A stretch of 64,000 nt of DNA from Metallosphaera javensis (ex Sakai et al. 2022). Lineage in GTDB: Archaea > Thermoproteota > Thermoprotei_A > Sulfolobales > Sulfolobaceae. The position numbers were made by a program, and so were the translations under genes. Below the pieces are notes generated by a model. That model worked only from the letters and a program-made list of their open reading frames with translations, ran no database searches and was not told the origin of the DNA. Positions 20,837 through 31,986 of the stretch are shown one piece after another; position 1 is the stretch's first letter, and each line of letters begins with the position of its first letter. The stretch covers positions 2,321,001 through 2,385,000 of the forward strand of contig AP024487.1 of assembly GCA_021654415.1 (NCBI GenBank), read 5' to 3'.

Positions 20837-21217
20837 TTAACCTAACATGTCCATGGAGAGTATCCAAGAGGAAAGCTTGGTACAAGAACTAGGATTCACG
20901 TGCGCTCCGTTATCGCACTTAAACAAAAGTTTACAGGAGAAACAGGGAATCTCCTCTATGCTATCCAGATTCACATATATGCTCGATTCCTCAACTGTCC
21001 TTATGGCGAATAGCTTGATTACGCTCTTTCCGTTCTCCTTTATTGCCTTCTTGGCTATCATCTTTTTGTCGATCAATTTCTTTATAATTGTAGCAAGTTC
21101 CCTTGTGGATAGACCTAGTTTCTTCGCAAGTTCCTGTTGAGAAATACCATCTTCACCGCTCTCAAGGATTTTCTTGTGAATTAACTCCTCCTTTTCCATT
21201 GAAACTTTTGATTCCAA
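20837..21217 (-). CDS. tfeB: Transcription initiation factor TFE-beta (RPC34/39-type, Fe-S)
   Basis: 126 residues from TTG (or 120 from the ATG at 21199). An N-terminal winged helix (ISQQELAKKLGLSTRELATIIKKLIDKK) is followed by four cysteines, C92-x2-C95-x5-C101-x10-C112, as in the crenarchaeal TFE-beta that carries a 4Fe-4S cluster and pairs with TFE-alpha to open the promoter DNA. Established in Sulfolobus as related to the RNA polymerase III subunit hRPC39. It is transcribed away from tbp; a TATA-like tctataata lies at 21243-21251. Confidence 0.9.
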   Translation of the reverse strand: MESKVSMEKEELIHKKILESGEDGISQQELAKKLGLSTRELATIIKKLIDKKMIAKKAIKENGKSVIKLFAIRTVEESSIYVNLDSIEEIPCFSCKLLFKCDNGAHVNPSSCTKLSSWILSMDMLG

Positions 21218-21423
21218 AGCACTAACACCTGCGTTGGCTAATTCTATAATATGTGATCACCGCCTTATTTACTTTACTACCGTTCATCCGTGAGGTGTTA
21301 AGCCAACATGCATGTTTAATCATTCACTAGAAGTAGAAATTGTGGGCTAATGGGTATCTTGAGCAAAGGGATCTTCCAAGCCACTCGAGTACTCTAGCTT
21401 AAAATTAGAACCCTCTAAAAATC

Positions 21424-21454
21424 TTCCCTTGCACTTGTCTTGATTACAAGGGAA
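21424..21454. repeat. Inverted repeat upstream of the tbp promoter
   Basis: TTCCCTTG at 21424-21431 and CAAGGGAA at 21447-21454 form an 8-bp inverted repeat with a 15-bp spacer, 25 bp upstream of the tbp TATA box. It could be an operator or the terminator hairpin of an unseen transcript. The rest of the 292-bp divergent gap shows no gene. Confidence 0.4.
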
Positions 21455-21478
21455 TTAAAAAGCTGGAGTTTATAAAGC

Positions 21479-21489
21479 AGTATAAAAAC
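21479..21489 (+). promoter_or_regulatory. TATA box of tbp
   Basis: agtataaaaac at 21479-21489 (a second AT box, tttataaag, lies at 21470-21478). Transcription would begin about 25 bp downstream of the box centre, near 21508-21511, which coincides with the ATT codon proposed as the start of tbp. Confidence 0.6.
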
Positions 21490-21509
21490 TATATTACTGG
21501 TGACTCTGT

Positions 21510-22103
21510 ATTTCCAACTCGCCGGCTTATAAGCCAATAATAAGTATTGAAAACATTGTAGCAACAGTAACCTTGGAACAAACTCTAGACCTTTACGCCA
21601 TGGAGAGAAGCGTTCCAAACGTTGAGTATGATCCAGATCAGTTTCCAGGCCTAATATTCAGGCTTGAGAGTCCTAAGGTAACTTCCCTGATCTTCAAGTC
21701 CGGGAAAATGGTTGTTACCGGTGCCAAGAGCACGGAGGAGTTGATCAAGGCGGTTAAGAGGATAATAAAGAGCCTTAGAAGATACGGAATTAGAATAGGT
21801 GGTAAACCTAAGATACAGATCCAGAACATAGTTGCCTCCGCCAATATGCACGTTCATGTGAATCTGGATAAGGCAGCTTTCCTGCTCGAGAATAACATGT
21901 ATGAACCAGAGCAGTTTCCAGGTCTTATCTTCAGAATGGATGAACCTAGGGTGGTCCTTCTAATTTTCAGTAGTGGTAAAATGGTGATAACTGGGGCCAA
22001 GAGAGAAGACGAGGTGTATAAGGCAGTAAAGAAAATCTTTGACAAATTAGAGGAGCTGGACTGCATCAAGGCAGTGGAAGAAGAAGAGGAATTAGAAATT
22101 TAA
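21510..22103 (+). CDS. tbp: TATA-box-binding protein, apparently with an ATT start codon
   Basis: 197 residues if translation begins at the ATT at 21510. TBP binds the promoter TATA box and nucleates the initiation complex. The two direct repeats are clear: [19 protein letters not shown] / [14 protein letters not shown] / KMVVTGAKS and [14 protein letters not shown] / [14 protein letters not shown] / KMVITGAKR. The acidic tail EEEEELEI is also typical. The first beta strand (IENIVATV) lies upstream of the first TTG at 21573, so that TTG cannot be the real start. Going upstream the frame holds no ATG, GTG or TTG before the stop at 21501; the codons are ATT TCC AAC TCG. Starting at ATT gives 12 residues before IENIV, the same as known Sulfolobus TBPs. 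Confidence 0.93.
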   Translation: MSNSPAYKPIISIENIVATVTLEQTLDLYAMERSVPNVEYDPDQFPGLIFRLESPKVTSLIFKSGKMVVTGAKSTEELIKAVKRIIKSLRRYGIRIGGKPKIQIQNIVASANMHVHVNLDKAAFLLENNMYEPEQFPGLIFRMDEPRVVLLIFSSGKMVITGAKREDEVYKAVKKIFDKLEELDCIKAVEEEEELEI

Positions 22104-22126
22104 AATAGTGAGGTGTAAGTGAGACC

Positions 22127-22336
22127 ATGGCTCTTAAACACGAAAAGTACGTCTACGTGGAGGTAGGAAAATCCAGGTATGCTAAGTTGAGGGTTCTTAA
22201 GAACAAGGATGAAAATAGTCCAGAAAGATACATCGTACTTAACAGCTTGGTTGCCAAGAAAAGCAGAGATGCGAAAGTTCTAAAAATGGACGATCTTCCC
22301 CTTGAAGTTAGGGAAAAGCTAAAGGGAATTTCTTAA
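22127..22336 (+). CDS. Small basic conserved protein downstream of tbp
   Basis: 69 residues, about a quarter lysine or arginine: KYVYVEVGKSRYAKLRVLKNKDENSPERYIVLNS and a helical end LPLEVREKLKGIS. It looks like a small beta protein that could bind nucleic acid; I do not recognise the family. A GAGGTG site at 22109-22114 precedes it, and it lies 23 bp after tbp, probably on the same mRNA. Its last 4 bp overlap the convergent gene. Confidence 0.7.
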   Translation: MALKHEKYVYVEVGKSRYAKLRVLKNKDENSPERYIVLNSLVAKKSRDAKVLKMDDLPLEVREKLKGIS

Positions 22337-23379
22337 GTTGACTTGAGTCTGTTTTTCTCAAAGCTGGAAAGAACAAAATAGGTAGCAATGAGAATGAATG
22401 ATGAAAGAAGAAGAAGGTAAAATGACTGTATCTGAATTATGTAGGCGCCACTTTCAAGGTTTCTTAGAAGCCCCGTGAGGACAAAATACGCAAGTATGGA
22501 TGCCAATATCTTCAAGAGATCGTGCCAGATCCTTATGTCCTTTGAGAGAGCTCTAGACAACAGTTTACCGGAGTACAAGATGATGATGGAGAAGGTTAGA
22601 TACGGCAATATGGCGAGCAATGTAGACGAAACCGATTTCATGGAGAGAGGTCCAGCTGTGGAAGCGACAAGGTAACCGTTGATTATGGCCAGCACCAGGG
22701 ATATGGAGGAAAGGATTGCCACAATGACCATGATAGTCGAGTTTTCCCACCATCTTTCAATGGCATCATCTATCCCAAATCCCCTAACCAACATGGCTCC
22801 TCCTAGGACCAGAAGTATTGAGGGAAGAACGTAAGCGGTTAGGCCTGCAATGGCCAATATACTGGAGACGAAGAGAATTATCCCGGGAACCCCCAGAAAT
22901 AGTCTAGAATATCTGCTTTCAGTTACCAGCCTCTTCAGATATTTTCCAAGAAGGATGTAAGTTTCCTCAACTCCTCTGTGCTGTTCCACTATAACCCTTT
23001 CTATCCCCACTATTTTCAGCCTGCTCTCAATGACAGGGATAGCCTTCGCATCTTCCGGGCTATCATATACCAGGATAGCCTGATCTGGCTTGACGGACCT
23101 AATAACCTCATCAACTTGCTTTGACAGGCTCATTTGAGAATCTAGCCCACCTCTCTGTGAGCCTGCAACGAACACTATCTCAACATCTTCCCCGTTCTCC
23201 TTCATGTTAAGGTATATGTTGAATGCGGTTACCATGGTGTTGAAGTCTGAATCTAAGGCCAAGAACCTCGATGACTTCTCTATGGCCTCTCTGGCCTTTG
23301 TCTCACCTATAACTGGGGTAGAAACACCAGCCCTGCTTAAATCATCGTCTATATCAATGTAAATTATCGCCGTCTTCAT
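22333..23379 (-). CDS. DUF373 family membrane protein
   Basis: 348 residues from the ATG at 23379 (an ATG seven codons upstream is possible; the sequence IIYIDIDDDL should stand near the N-terminus). The soluble N-terminal half (DIDDDLSRAGVSTPVIG, ALDSDFNTMVTAFNIY, VAGSQRGG) matches archaeal DUF373. The second half holds about five or six hydrophobic membrane segments. Function unknown. Its start overlaps the end of the coiled-coil gene by 26 bp, so the two are translationally coupled and may act together. Confidence 0.85.
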   Translation of the reverse strand: MKTAIIYIDIDDDLSRAGVSTPVIGETKAREAIEKSSRFLALDSDFNTMVTAFNIYLNMKENGEDVEIVFVAGSQRGGLDSQMSLSKQVDEVIRSVKPDQAILVYDSPEDAKAIPVIESRLKIVGIERVIVEQHRGVEETYILLGKYLKRLVTESRYSRLFLGVPGIILFVSSILAIAGLTAYVLPSILLVLGGAMLVRGFGIDDAIERWWENSTIMVIVAILSSISLVLAIINGYLVASTAGPLSMKSVSSTLLAILPYLTFSIIILYSGKLLSRALSKDIRIWHDLLKILASILAYFVLTGLLRNLESGAYIIQIQSFYLLLLSSFILIATYFVLSSFEKNRLKST

Positions 23380-24262
23380 TATTACCCCGATGGTCCCCAT
23401 AAAGGGCGTATATTTCCTCGAACGTCAGTCTCTCTCCCTTCTTCAGTTTCTCCTCTGCAACCTTCTTCCTCTTCTCCATGATCTCGGCAACGTTAGCCCT
23501 GGGGGCACTAACTCCCTGTTCTAAGGCCTTCCTGGCCTTTATGAGCTCATCAAGCTCCTTACTTTTTGTTTCTATCTGTTTCTGTAACTCGTCAATTTCC
23601 TTACTCTTAGCCTCTATCTGAGAGGTCAGCTCATCAAGCTCCTTAACCAACTTGTTCCTCTCATCCCTCAAACTCTTCAAAGTCTTCCTTTTCTCACCAA
23701 TTTCTGAAATTAGCGAAGATATCCTCTGTCTGATAGTGGCCAGCTCTATTCTCTTTGCAAGGAACTCTGCCCTCTCCTCGTTACCCTTCTCCTTTACCTT
23801 GAGGATTTTCTTGGCTTCGTTTAGCCTTCTCTCCATGTCAGCTATTCTCTGAATCAGCTTCTTTTCTTCTTCAAGTGTTAGAGAAGAGGTCTGTATTCTC
23901 CATTCAAGGCTCTTTATCCTTTTCTCCAGTAGATCTGGATTTAGCCCCTGAGTCTTTTTCATGAGGTTTCTCAGTTCCTCGAACTCTTTCCTCATTTCCT
24001 TAATTACTTCAAAGATTTGTTCCTTCTTCTGTTTTAATTCCTTCAACTCGTTTACCCTTGAGGTGTATTCCTCGAAAACAGTCTTGAGCTGTAACCTTAC
24101 GGCTTTCAATCTCTCTATCTTTTCGCTCTTCTTCTGTCTTAACTTTCTTATCTCCTCAATTGAGGCATATCTTTTCTCCCTAAGGACTGAAATCTCATTC
24201 CTCACGTCAGATATCTTCTTGTAAATGCTTTCTTCCGTGGCCTCTGCTGGCGGATTGCTCAT
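23354..24262 (-). CDS. Long coiled-coil protein (COG1340-like)
   Basis: 302 residues, nearly all heptad-like helix rich in K, E, L and R from about residue 10 to 245. Reading the hydrophobic positions (ISVLREKRYASIEEIRKL and so on) supports a continuous coiled coil. The C-terminal 50 residues contain RLTFEEIYALYGDH, a conserved-looking tail. Such proteins are widespread in archaea and usually neighbour DUF373 genes. No enzymatic motif is present; a structural or chromosome-associated role is possible but unproven. Confidence 0.8.
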   Translation of the reverse strand: MSNPPAEATEESIYKKISDVRNEISVLREKRYASIEEIRKLRQKKSEKIERLKAVRLQLKTVFEEYTSRVNELKELKQKKEQIFEVIKEMRKEFEELRNLMKKTQGLNPDLLEKRIKSLEWRIQTSSLTLEEEKKLIQRIADMERRLNEAKKILKVKEKGNEERAEFLAKRIELATIRQRISSLISEIGEKRKTLKSLRDERNKLVKELDELTSQIEAKSKEIDELQKQIETKSKELDELIKARKALEQGVSAPRANVAEIMEKRKKVAEEKLKKGERLTFEEIYALYGDHRGNNEDGDNLH

Positions 24263-24399
24263 CAGGGTTACATAAAGAGTACTCCGTTAATAACTTTTCC
24301 TAGAATTGTCTTGATTCAAATGTCTGTTCAAGATTGGTGGACATGGTTTCATCACAATGAAGTGAGATGCCCTGCCGATTCACCGCATAGACCCATAGA

Positions 24400-24433
24400 G
24401 TGAGCTACCTCGCTCCGAAGGGCGAGATTTTCC
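24400..24433 (-). mobile_element. IS200/IS605-type right-end remnant (a)
   Basis: Read on the minus strand: GGAAAATCTCGCCCTTCGG then AGCGAGGTAGCTCAC, a hairpin (CTCGC/GCGAG) followed by a CTCAC tail. This is the form of the right end of archaeal IS200/IS605 elements, which in TnpB systems is the 3' scaffold of the omega RNA. No transposase frame is attached on this side. The sequence is almost repeated at 59580-59608. Confidence 0.5.
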
Positions 24434-24560
24434 GAACCTTTATCTCTTTTGGAGTTAAGGGGGTGCAAGACCCATCCGTGAGGAATGGATACTCCCCATT
24501 ATATATAGGGGTTTTGAATGATAATGCGTAAATCAACTGTAGCCTGCAAAACCCCATCAT

Positions 24561-24743
24561 GTGGTAATAGCCATGGGATGGCCACCTAGGGATGGAACCG
24601 AAGTCAAGCTTGCGGAGACCAATTCCACCTTAACCCTCCCACACCGGGCGTCAAGGATGGGTTCCATTCGACGCTGTGAGTGGAGGGGATCGAGCATGGT
24701 CAATGAACCAAGAAACCCCATCCGTGAGGGTGGAGTAATTCAC
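24561..24743 (+). pseudogene. Probable tnpB 3' fragment with IS605-type right end (b)
   Basis: The open frame here reads GWPPRDGTEVKLAETNST and continues to VNEPRNPIREGGVI, which resembles the tail region of TnpB (OrfB) genes of Sulfolobales, including the part that overlaps the right end. It terminates in ACCCCATCCGTGAGGGTGG then AGTAATTCAC at 24711-24743, a hairpin plus TTCAC tail. A second, partial copy of the CCATCCGTGAGG hairpin lies at 24474-24491. No upstream TnpB body (RuvC motifs) is seen, so this is a decayed element. The family call is from memory of such tails and needs a search. Confidence 0.45.
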
Positions 24744-25084
24744 AAAGTGTTCAGTGTCTATCATACCTCCATTCAACTGCACAACGCTTAGGAGACAAAG
24801 GCCCAATCACTGGGAAGGTGAGAGACCAAATATGCCAAAACAAAAAGATTCTTTAATTTAACACATTTTCTTTATAATTTGAGACCAGGTAGGATAAAAG
24901 ATAAGTATATACTAAATTAAATGAAATATCATTAATTTCTACCTCATTCGCAGTGAATCGCTGGAACGTTTATATACAAAAAAGCTTGTAATCCCCATCC
25001 CAAGCAGGTATTATCTTCGCGTCAAATTACGTTGGTATTATCTGCTACTAGATATAAGTGAAGGAATGACATCTATCTTCACTT
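24744..25084. other. Intergenic stretch before gar1 with two TATA-like boxes
   Basis: AT-rich sequence without a supported ORF. One TATA box, gtttatatac at 24968-24977, has no ORF at the expected distance; a second, agatataag at about 25050-25058, fits gar1. Between them a 10-bp direct repeat GGTATTATCT occurs at 25007-25016 and 25034-25043, bracketed by AGCAG and CTGCT, which can pair. A short untranslated RNA is possible. Confidence 0.35.
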
Positions 25085-25366
25085 GTGAGGAGCACAAAAA
25101 TAATTCCCATAGGAGAATTTGAGTCACTTGTCCTAGGTGATAAGTGGCTCATTAAAGCCGATGCGAATTACGATTATTCCAGAAATGACCCATCGGGGCT
25201 TGTATTGCTTGATGCCAGTCAAAGGAGAGTTGGCAAGGTACTAGATGTTCTAGGAAACGTTAACAGGCCATACATACTCGCAGAATCCATATCAGATTCT
25301 ACACCCCCAAGAAAGCTATTTCTTGAAATTCCACAGCGTAAACATTCCAAGAAAAACAGAAGGTGA
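25085..25366 (+). CDS. gar1: H/ACA RNP protein Gar1
   Basis: 93 residues from GTG. The short beta-barrel protein carries DPSGLVLLDASQRRVGKVLDVLGNV, then a strand ending RPYILAE and a basic tail KHSKKNRR, as in archaeal Gar1, which binds Cbf5 in pseudouridine-guide RNPs. The gene order gar1-tfb is familiar in Sulfolobales. Its stop codon overlaps the possible GTG start of tfb. TATA at about 25050 gives a nearly leaderless mRNA. Confidence 0.88.
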   Translation: MRSTKIIPIGEFESLVLGDKWLIKADANYDYSRNDPSGLVLLDASQRRVGKVLDVLGNVNRPYILAESISDSTPPRKLFLEIPQRKHSKKNRR

Positions 25367-26256
25367 GGCAGATGATATGTCCAGTTTGCCAGGGAAATGA
25401 GATTATCTTCGATGCAGAACGCGGGAACTACGTATGTGCCAGGGATGGGACTGTAATAGAGGAGAACGTCATAGATCAGGGTCCCGAATGGAGAGAATTC
25501 GATGCGGGCGACAGGAACAAGAAAAGAAGAGTGGGAGCAGGAGTTACAGACAGGGTTCATGACCAGGGATTTTCCACTTTAATCGGAGGCGGAAGAGTAA
25601 AGGATAGAATGAAGGCGATCAGGCTTCAGAGGCTACAGAACAAGTCGAGGGTTACATCAAAGGACAAGAAACTCGTAACATATCTGTCGCAACTTAACAG
25701 TGAGGCTGCCAAGCTGGGATTGCCTGGATACGTTAAGGAGACGGCGGCCGGGGTAATAAAGAGATTGATTGACTCTGGTCTTGCCAGAAGGATAGATATG
25801 TACGCATTAATTGCAGCCACAATATTCTATGTGAGCAGATTGTACAAGATTCCGTTGCAGTTAAATGAGGTAAAGAAGCTTTTCAATGTGGATTCCAGCT
25901 CCTTCTGGAAAGCCTCGGCCAGAGTTCAGAACGTAATGCAAAAGGGTTCATTCTTCTCTAACTTCGGAGGACCTTCCCCCTTGGAACACATACCGGACAT
26001 TGTCAATAAAGCTAAGTTACCTCAGCATGTGGGAACGATGGCAGCGGAGATAGCGTCCATTTTGGTGAAGAATGCAATAACCAGCGGGAAGGGTTACCTC
26101 TCAGTCGCTGCGGCCTCGGTCTATCTGGCAAGCACCATACTAGATCATAAGAAGACCCAGAAGGAGCTTGCAGAGAGTCTAAATATCACCGAGGTTACTA
26201 TCAGGAACAGATACAAGGAGATAATTAGCGCCCTTGATGTTGAGGTCTATCTTTAA
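25363..26256 (+). CDS. tfb: Transcription initiation factor B (TFB, second-type paralogue)
   Basis: 297 residues from GTG at 25363, or 294 from the ATG at 25372, which would begin MICPVCQ. The N-terminal ribbon has CPVCQ...YVCARDG: only three of the four expected ligands are cysteines, as is common in crenarchaeal TFBs. The B-reader/linker region IDQGPEWREFDAGDRNKKRRVG is conserved. Two cyclin folds follow (about residues 100-190 and 200-297), the last with ESLNITEVTIRNRYKEI, the helix-turn-helix that reads the BRE. It looks like the TFB2 type of Sulfolobus rather than the main TFB1 (inference). Confidence 0.92.
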   Translation: MRQMICPVCQGNEIIFDAERGNYVCARDGTVIEENVIDQGPEWREFDAGDRNKKRRVGAGVTDRVHDQGFSTLIGGGRVKDRMKAIRLQRLQNKSRVTSKDKKLVTYLSQLNSEAAKLGLPGYVKETAAGVIKRLIDSGLARRIDMYALIAATIFYVSRLYKIPLQLNEVKKLFNVDSSSFWKASARVQNVMQKGSFFSNFGGPSPLEHIPDIVNKAKLPQHVGTMAAEIASILVKNAITSGKGYLSVAAASVYLASTILDHKKTQKELAESLNITEVTIRNRYKEIISALDVEVYL

Positions 26257-26283
26257 GCCTTTTATAGTAATTTTGGTGAATGT

Positions 26284-27033
26284 TTACAGTATAATATTTT
26301 TTAGAAGGTTTAATTCGGGGAACTCCATTATTCCCTCATTCTCCACTATTACAAAGGGTTTTGCTTTTTCCAGAATTGCGTGCTTTTTCATCAAGGGACT
26401 CATGTATCCTGAATGAACTAGGGAAATATCATTGCCTGATTGATATCCACCGAGGGCAGGGAGGGCTATTACATAGGAGTTTCCCGCAAGAGGTGAGACC
26501 AGGAAGCATGGAAATTTTTTGGCGAATCCCAGTTTGTCCCTTATTGAGATCCGAAGATGCTCATGTCCTATAATATAAATCCTGTTCTCCTTAGGCTCTA
26601 TCTCCCTATGTCCGTGGAAAATGAACAAATCCTCACTCTCAACCTCATCTAGAAGTTCAACATTATCAAATTTTTCCGCAACTAGAGAAATATAGTTATC
26701 GTGATTTCCCCTTACCAGCTTCACGGAAGCGCCCATTTCCTTCATGTCCTTGAATATCTCAGTGAGATCTTCCTTCTCCTGCCTACCAAGCCCGTTAAAT
26801 CTATGCTTCATATCACCATTAATAATTATCTTATTGGTCTTGAACACATCCAGAGCCCTCCTGTAAATCGCAAGGAATCTCTTCTTCTGTATCCTTGGCA
26901 GGAAAATCCCCTTTGAAGCCATTTCCTCCTCATAGCCTATGTGAACATCTGACAGAATGATCGAGTTTAGGCGCCTAGCGTAGATAACGGGTAAATCCTC
27001 CTCCACCTCTAAGTCCCTGACTATGCTGACCAA
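26284..27033 (-). CDS. Metallophosphoesterase (ICC-like)
   Basis: 249 residues from TTG. All calcineurin-type motifs are present: [32 protein letters not shown] and IIGHEHL, giving a two-metal phosphoesterase site. The family (COG1407) is a predicted DNA-processing or nucleotide phosphodiesterase; in many archaea it neighbours helicase genes, here it does not. Divergent from dphB with a 30-bp gap. The substrate is unknown. Confidence 0.88.
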   Translation of the reverse strand: MVSIVRDLEVEEDLPVIYARRLNSIILSDVHIGYEEEMASKGIFLPRIQKKRFLAIYRRALDVFKTNKIIINGDMKHRFNGLGRQEKEDLTEIFKDMKEMGASVKLVRGNHDNYISLVAEKFDNVELLDEVESEDLFIFHGHREIEPKENRIYIIGHEHLRISIRDKLGFAKKFPCFLVSPLAGNSYVIALPALGGYQSGNDISLVHSGYMSPLMKKHAILEKAKPFVIVENEGIMEFPELNLLKNIIL

Positions 27034-27063
27034 GTCCGATACACCCTTATTCCAGCTCTCACC

Positions 27064-27827
27064 ATGGAAAACTTAATGTCGGATATATACTTTGTAGGGC
27101 TTGGGCTATCAAAAAGGTTTCTTACTAACGCCTCCCTGGAGGTAATGAAGAACTCGGACGTGATTTACGCTGACGTTTACACTTCAATTAGTTGCGATTT
27201 AAATGAGAAAACGCTCAGGGAAATCACAGGCAAGGATATTATACCCGCGTCCAGGGAAATGTTGGAGACTAGGGAGAAGGAGATCTATAAACTACTGGAC
27301 TCAGGTAAGAGGGTTGTAATAGCAGTGGTTGGAGACCCCATGATTGCCACAACCCACGTGAGCTTAGCCACCGGCGCCAGGGCTAGGGGACATAGGGTCA
27401 ACGTTATTCCAGGGGTTTCAGTTCACTGTTACATGATATCAAGGTCTATGTTATCTTCCTATAAGTTTGGAAAATCAGTCACTGTAACCTTTCCTGTACT
27501 GGATAAACTTGACTACACTCCATACAGGGTAATAAAGTCCAATAGGGAGCAGGGTCTTCATACCATGGTTTACTTGGATTTGAAGGAGACCGGAGTCATG
27601 ACCGCAGATCTAGCCCTGGCTTATCTCAGGAAGATGGAAAGCGATATTGGGGAGAAGGTTATCTTGGATGATGATCTGGTAGTGATAGGAGAAAGGCTCG
27701 GATGTCAGGATGAGAGCGTCAGGGCTATGAAAATATCAGATGCTTTAAATCAAAAATTTGGAGCTCCTCCGCACATTATAATAGTTCCATCCAGAAACCT
27801 ATATGAGATGGAGATAGAGGGATTGAA

Positions 27828-27840
<13 letters not shown>
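27064..27840 (+). CDS. dphB: Diphthine synthase
   Basis: 258 residues (a start at the ATG four codons later is possible). This SAM-dependent methyltransferase of the tetrapyrrole-methylase fold makes diphthine on a histidine of elongation factor 2. Motifs: [47 protein letters not shown] and the end segment [11 protein letters not shown]. The stop overlaps the ribL start by 13 bp. With deoxyhypusine synthase at 44.7 kb, two enzymes that modify translation factors are in the window. Confidence 0.95.
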
Positions 27841-30213
<2,373 letters not shown>

Positions 30214-30275
30214 TAATTATACCAAACAAGATTACTCGGCAAGTTTAAAATGCTTAGCTATGTTACCACGGTAAC

Positions 30276-31700
30276 TCACAAGGGCGCGGTAATATCTTTC
30301 AATCCAGTTATATTTTCCATGTACAGGGAGACACCCATCAGGAAGGTGTCCGAGAGGTATCTTCCCATAAGCTGTACTCCCACTGGTAAACCGTTATAAA
30401 ACCCTGCAGGTATTGACAGCCCAGGTATTGCAGCCAGGTTTGCTGTGACCGTGGCCACGTCCATTGCGTACATCTTCACAGGATCATCTATCACCTCACC
30501 TATCCTTGGTGGAAGTATTGGGGAAGTTGGCGAGACTAGGATGTCATATCTGCTGAACAATTTTTCCAGAGAGTCGCGTATTAATCTCCTAGTCTTCAGT
30601 GCCCTAATGTAAAACTGCTCATAATAGCCGGCGCTCAGAATGAAGGATCCCAGCAATATCCTTCGCTTGACCTCCTTCCCGAATCCTTCACCCCTGTTCC
30701 TGCTGTAGACATCTTTCCAGTTCCCCTCAGCGTTGGAGGAGTAGCCGTACCTCACACCGTCATATCTAGCTAGATTTGAGCTCGCCTCGGACATCGCGAT
30801 AATGTAATAGGTTGGAAGCACGTAGTCCACCATCCCAAGGTTGGTTTCCTCTACCACTGCACCTTCTGACGACATTTTGTTGAGGAAGTCCTTCACCACT
30901 CCCGCTACTCCTGGATCTGAAGCGTCCATTACGTCCTTAAGCACTCCAACCTTTATGCCCTTGACTGCTATGGGGTTAATGGAAGATGGGGGAGAGTAAT
31001 CTATAGTGGTTGCGTCCCTCTGGTCGCTCCCAGCTATAATTGAGAAGAGCAACGCTAGGTCAGCGGAGTTCCTTGCCATGGGACCTATCTGCTCCAAGCT
31101 GTTGGCATATGCTACTAGTCCGTACCTGCTCACTGTCCCGTAGGACGGTTTCAGTCCATAGGTGGAGGTGAAAGAGGCTGGAGTCCTGATGGAACCACCT
31201 GTATCTGATCCAAGGGCCACACTCACGTATCCTGCAGCCAGCGCGCTTCCGCTCCCCCCGGAGGATCCCCCGGGCGTCCTGGACAGATCCCAAGGATTTC
31301 TGGTGGGACCGAAATAGCTCGTTTCCGTGGTTGAGCCCATGGCGAACTCATCCATGTTAGTTTTGCCGAGTATCACAGCCCCTTCTTTCCTCAGCTTTAA
31401 GATCACTGTGGCGTCATATGGGGGCACATAGTTCTCAAGCATCTTGGATGAGCAGGTTGTTCTTATCCCCTTAGTTGAGATATTATCCTTCACCGCTATC
31501 AATAACCCGGAAAGTCTTCTTCCCTCCTTCACGGCCCTCTTAACTTCCTCTAGCACATCTTCTTCTCTCCTTATTGTAACGAAGGCCTTGACCCTGTCCT
31601 CCACCCTTTTTATTCTCTCAAAGGTTCTACCCACGTACTCATCTGGAGATAAGTTTCCATTCCTTAAGTCGTTCACCATTTCTAGGATCATGTTATCCAC
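30276..31700 (-). CDS. gatA: Aspartyl/glutamyl-tRNA amidotransferase subunit A
   Basis: 474 residues. The amidase that releases ammonia from glutamine in GatCAB. The Ser-cisSer-Lys triad is visible: K in [10 protein letters not shown] (about residue 71), serines in [16 protein letters not shown] (about 137-152) and [14 protein letters not shown]. It overlaps gatC by 8 bp. In archaea GatCAB serves Asn-tRNA(Asn), because GatDE (also in this window) makes Gln-tRNA. gatB is not adjacent and must lie outside. Confidence 0.96.
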   Translation of the reverse strand: MDNMILEMVNDLRNGNLSPDEYVGRTFERIKRVEDRVKAFVTIRREEDVLEEVKRAVKEGRRLSGLLIAVKDNISTKGIRTTCSSKMLENYVPPYDATVILKLRKEGAVILGKTNMDEFAMGSTTETSYFGPTRNPWDLSRTPGGSSGGSGSALAAGYVSVALGSDTGGSIRTPASFTSTYGLKPSYGTVSRYGLVAYANSLEQIGPMARNSADLALLFSIIAGSDQRDATTIDYSPPSSINPIAVKGIKVGVLKDVMDASDPGVAGVVKDFLNKMSSEGAVVEETNLGMVDYVLPTYYIIAMSEASSNLARYDGVRYGYSSNAEGNWKDVYSRNRGEGFGKEVKRRILLGSFILSAGYYEQFYIRALKTRRLIRDSLEKLFSRYDILVSPTSPILPPRIGEVIDDPVKMYAMDVATVTANLAAIPGLSIPAGFYNGLPVGVQLMGRYLSDTFLMGVSLYMENITGLKDITAPL

Positions 31701-31986
31701 CTATGGTACTAGGGCCTATGATATACCCATCCTTTTTCTTGGGCACATTGGATAACGCCTCATCTCTGGAAAGGGGTTGGTTAGGCCTATCTGGCCTCAG
31801 TTTCCCTGTGGATAGGGGATGGAACATGGGCTCCACGCCCTCAAGGTTCAGTTCGTCTATTTTGTTGAAGAAATCAAGAATTCTGGCAAGATCCCTCATG
31901 AATTCCTGCCTTTCCTGTTCCGTAAGGGAGATCAAGGCAAGCCTCTCGAGTTTCCTCATGAGCTCCTCATCAACCCGAACTTTCAC
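31693..31986 (-). CDS. gatC: Aspartyl/glutamyl-tRNA amidotransferase subunit C
   Basis: 97 residues with the family's layout: [35 protein letters not shown] in the N-terminal helices and [33 protein letters not shown] at the C-terminus (two segments described, not contiguous with each other). It stabilises GatA. It overlaps cutA by 4 bp upstream and gatA by 8 bp downstream: cutA-gatC-gatA is one transcription unit. Confidence 0.95.
   Translation of the reverse strand: MKVRVDEELMRKLERLALISLTEQERQEFMRDLARILDFFNKIDELNLEGVEPMFHPLSTGKLRPDRPNQPLSRDEALSNVPKKKDGYIIGPSTIGG

Noticed and set aside
24340-24800. Possible structured RNA such as SRP or RNase P RNA
   Set aside because: The conserved SRP domain IV and RNase P core sequences are absent; the hairpins are better explained as IS605 right ends.
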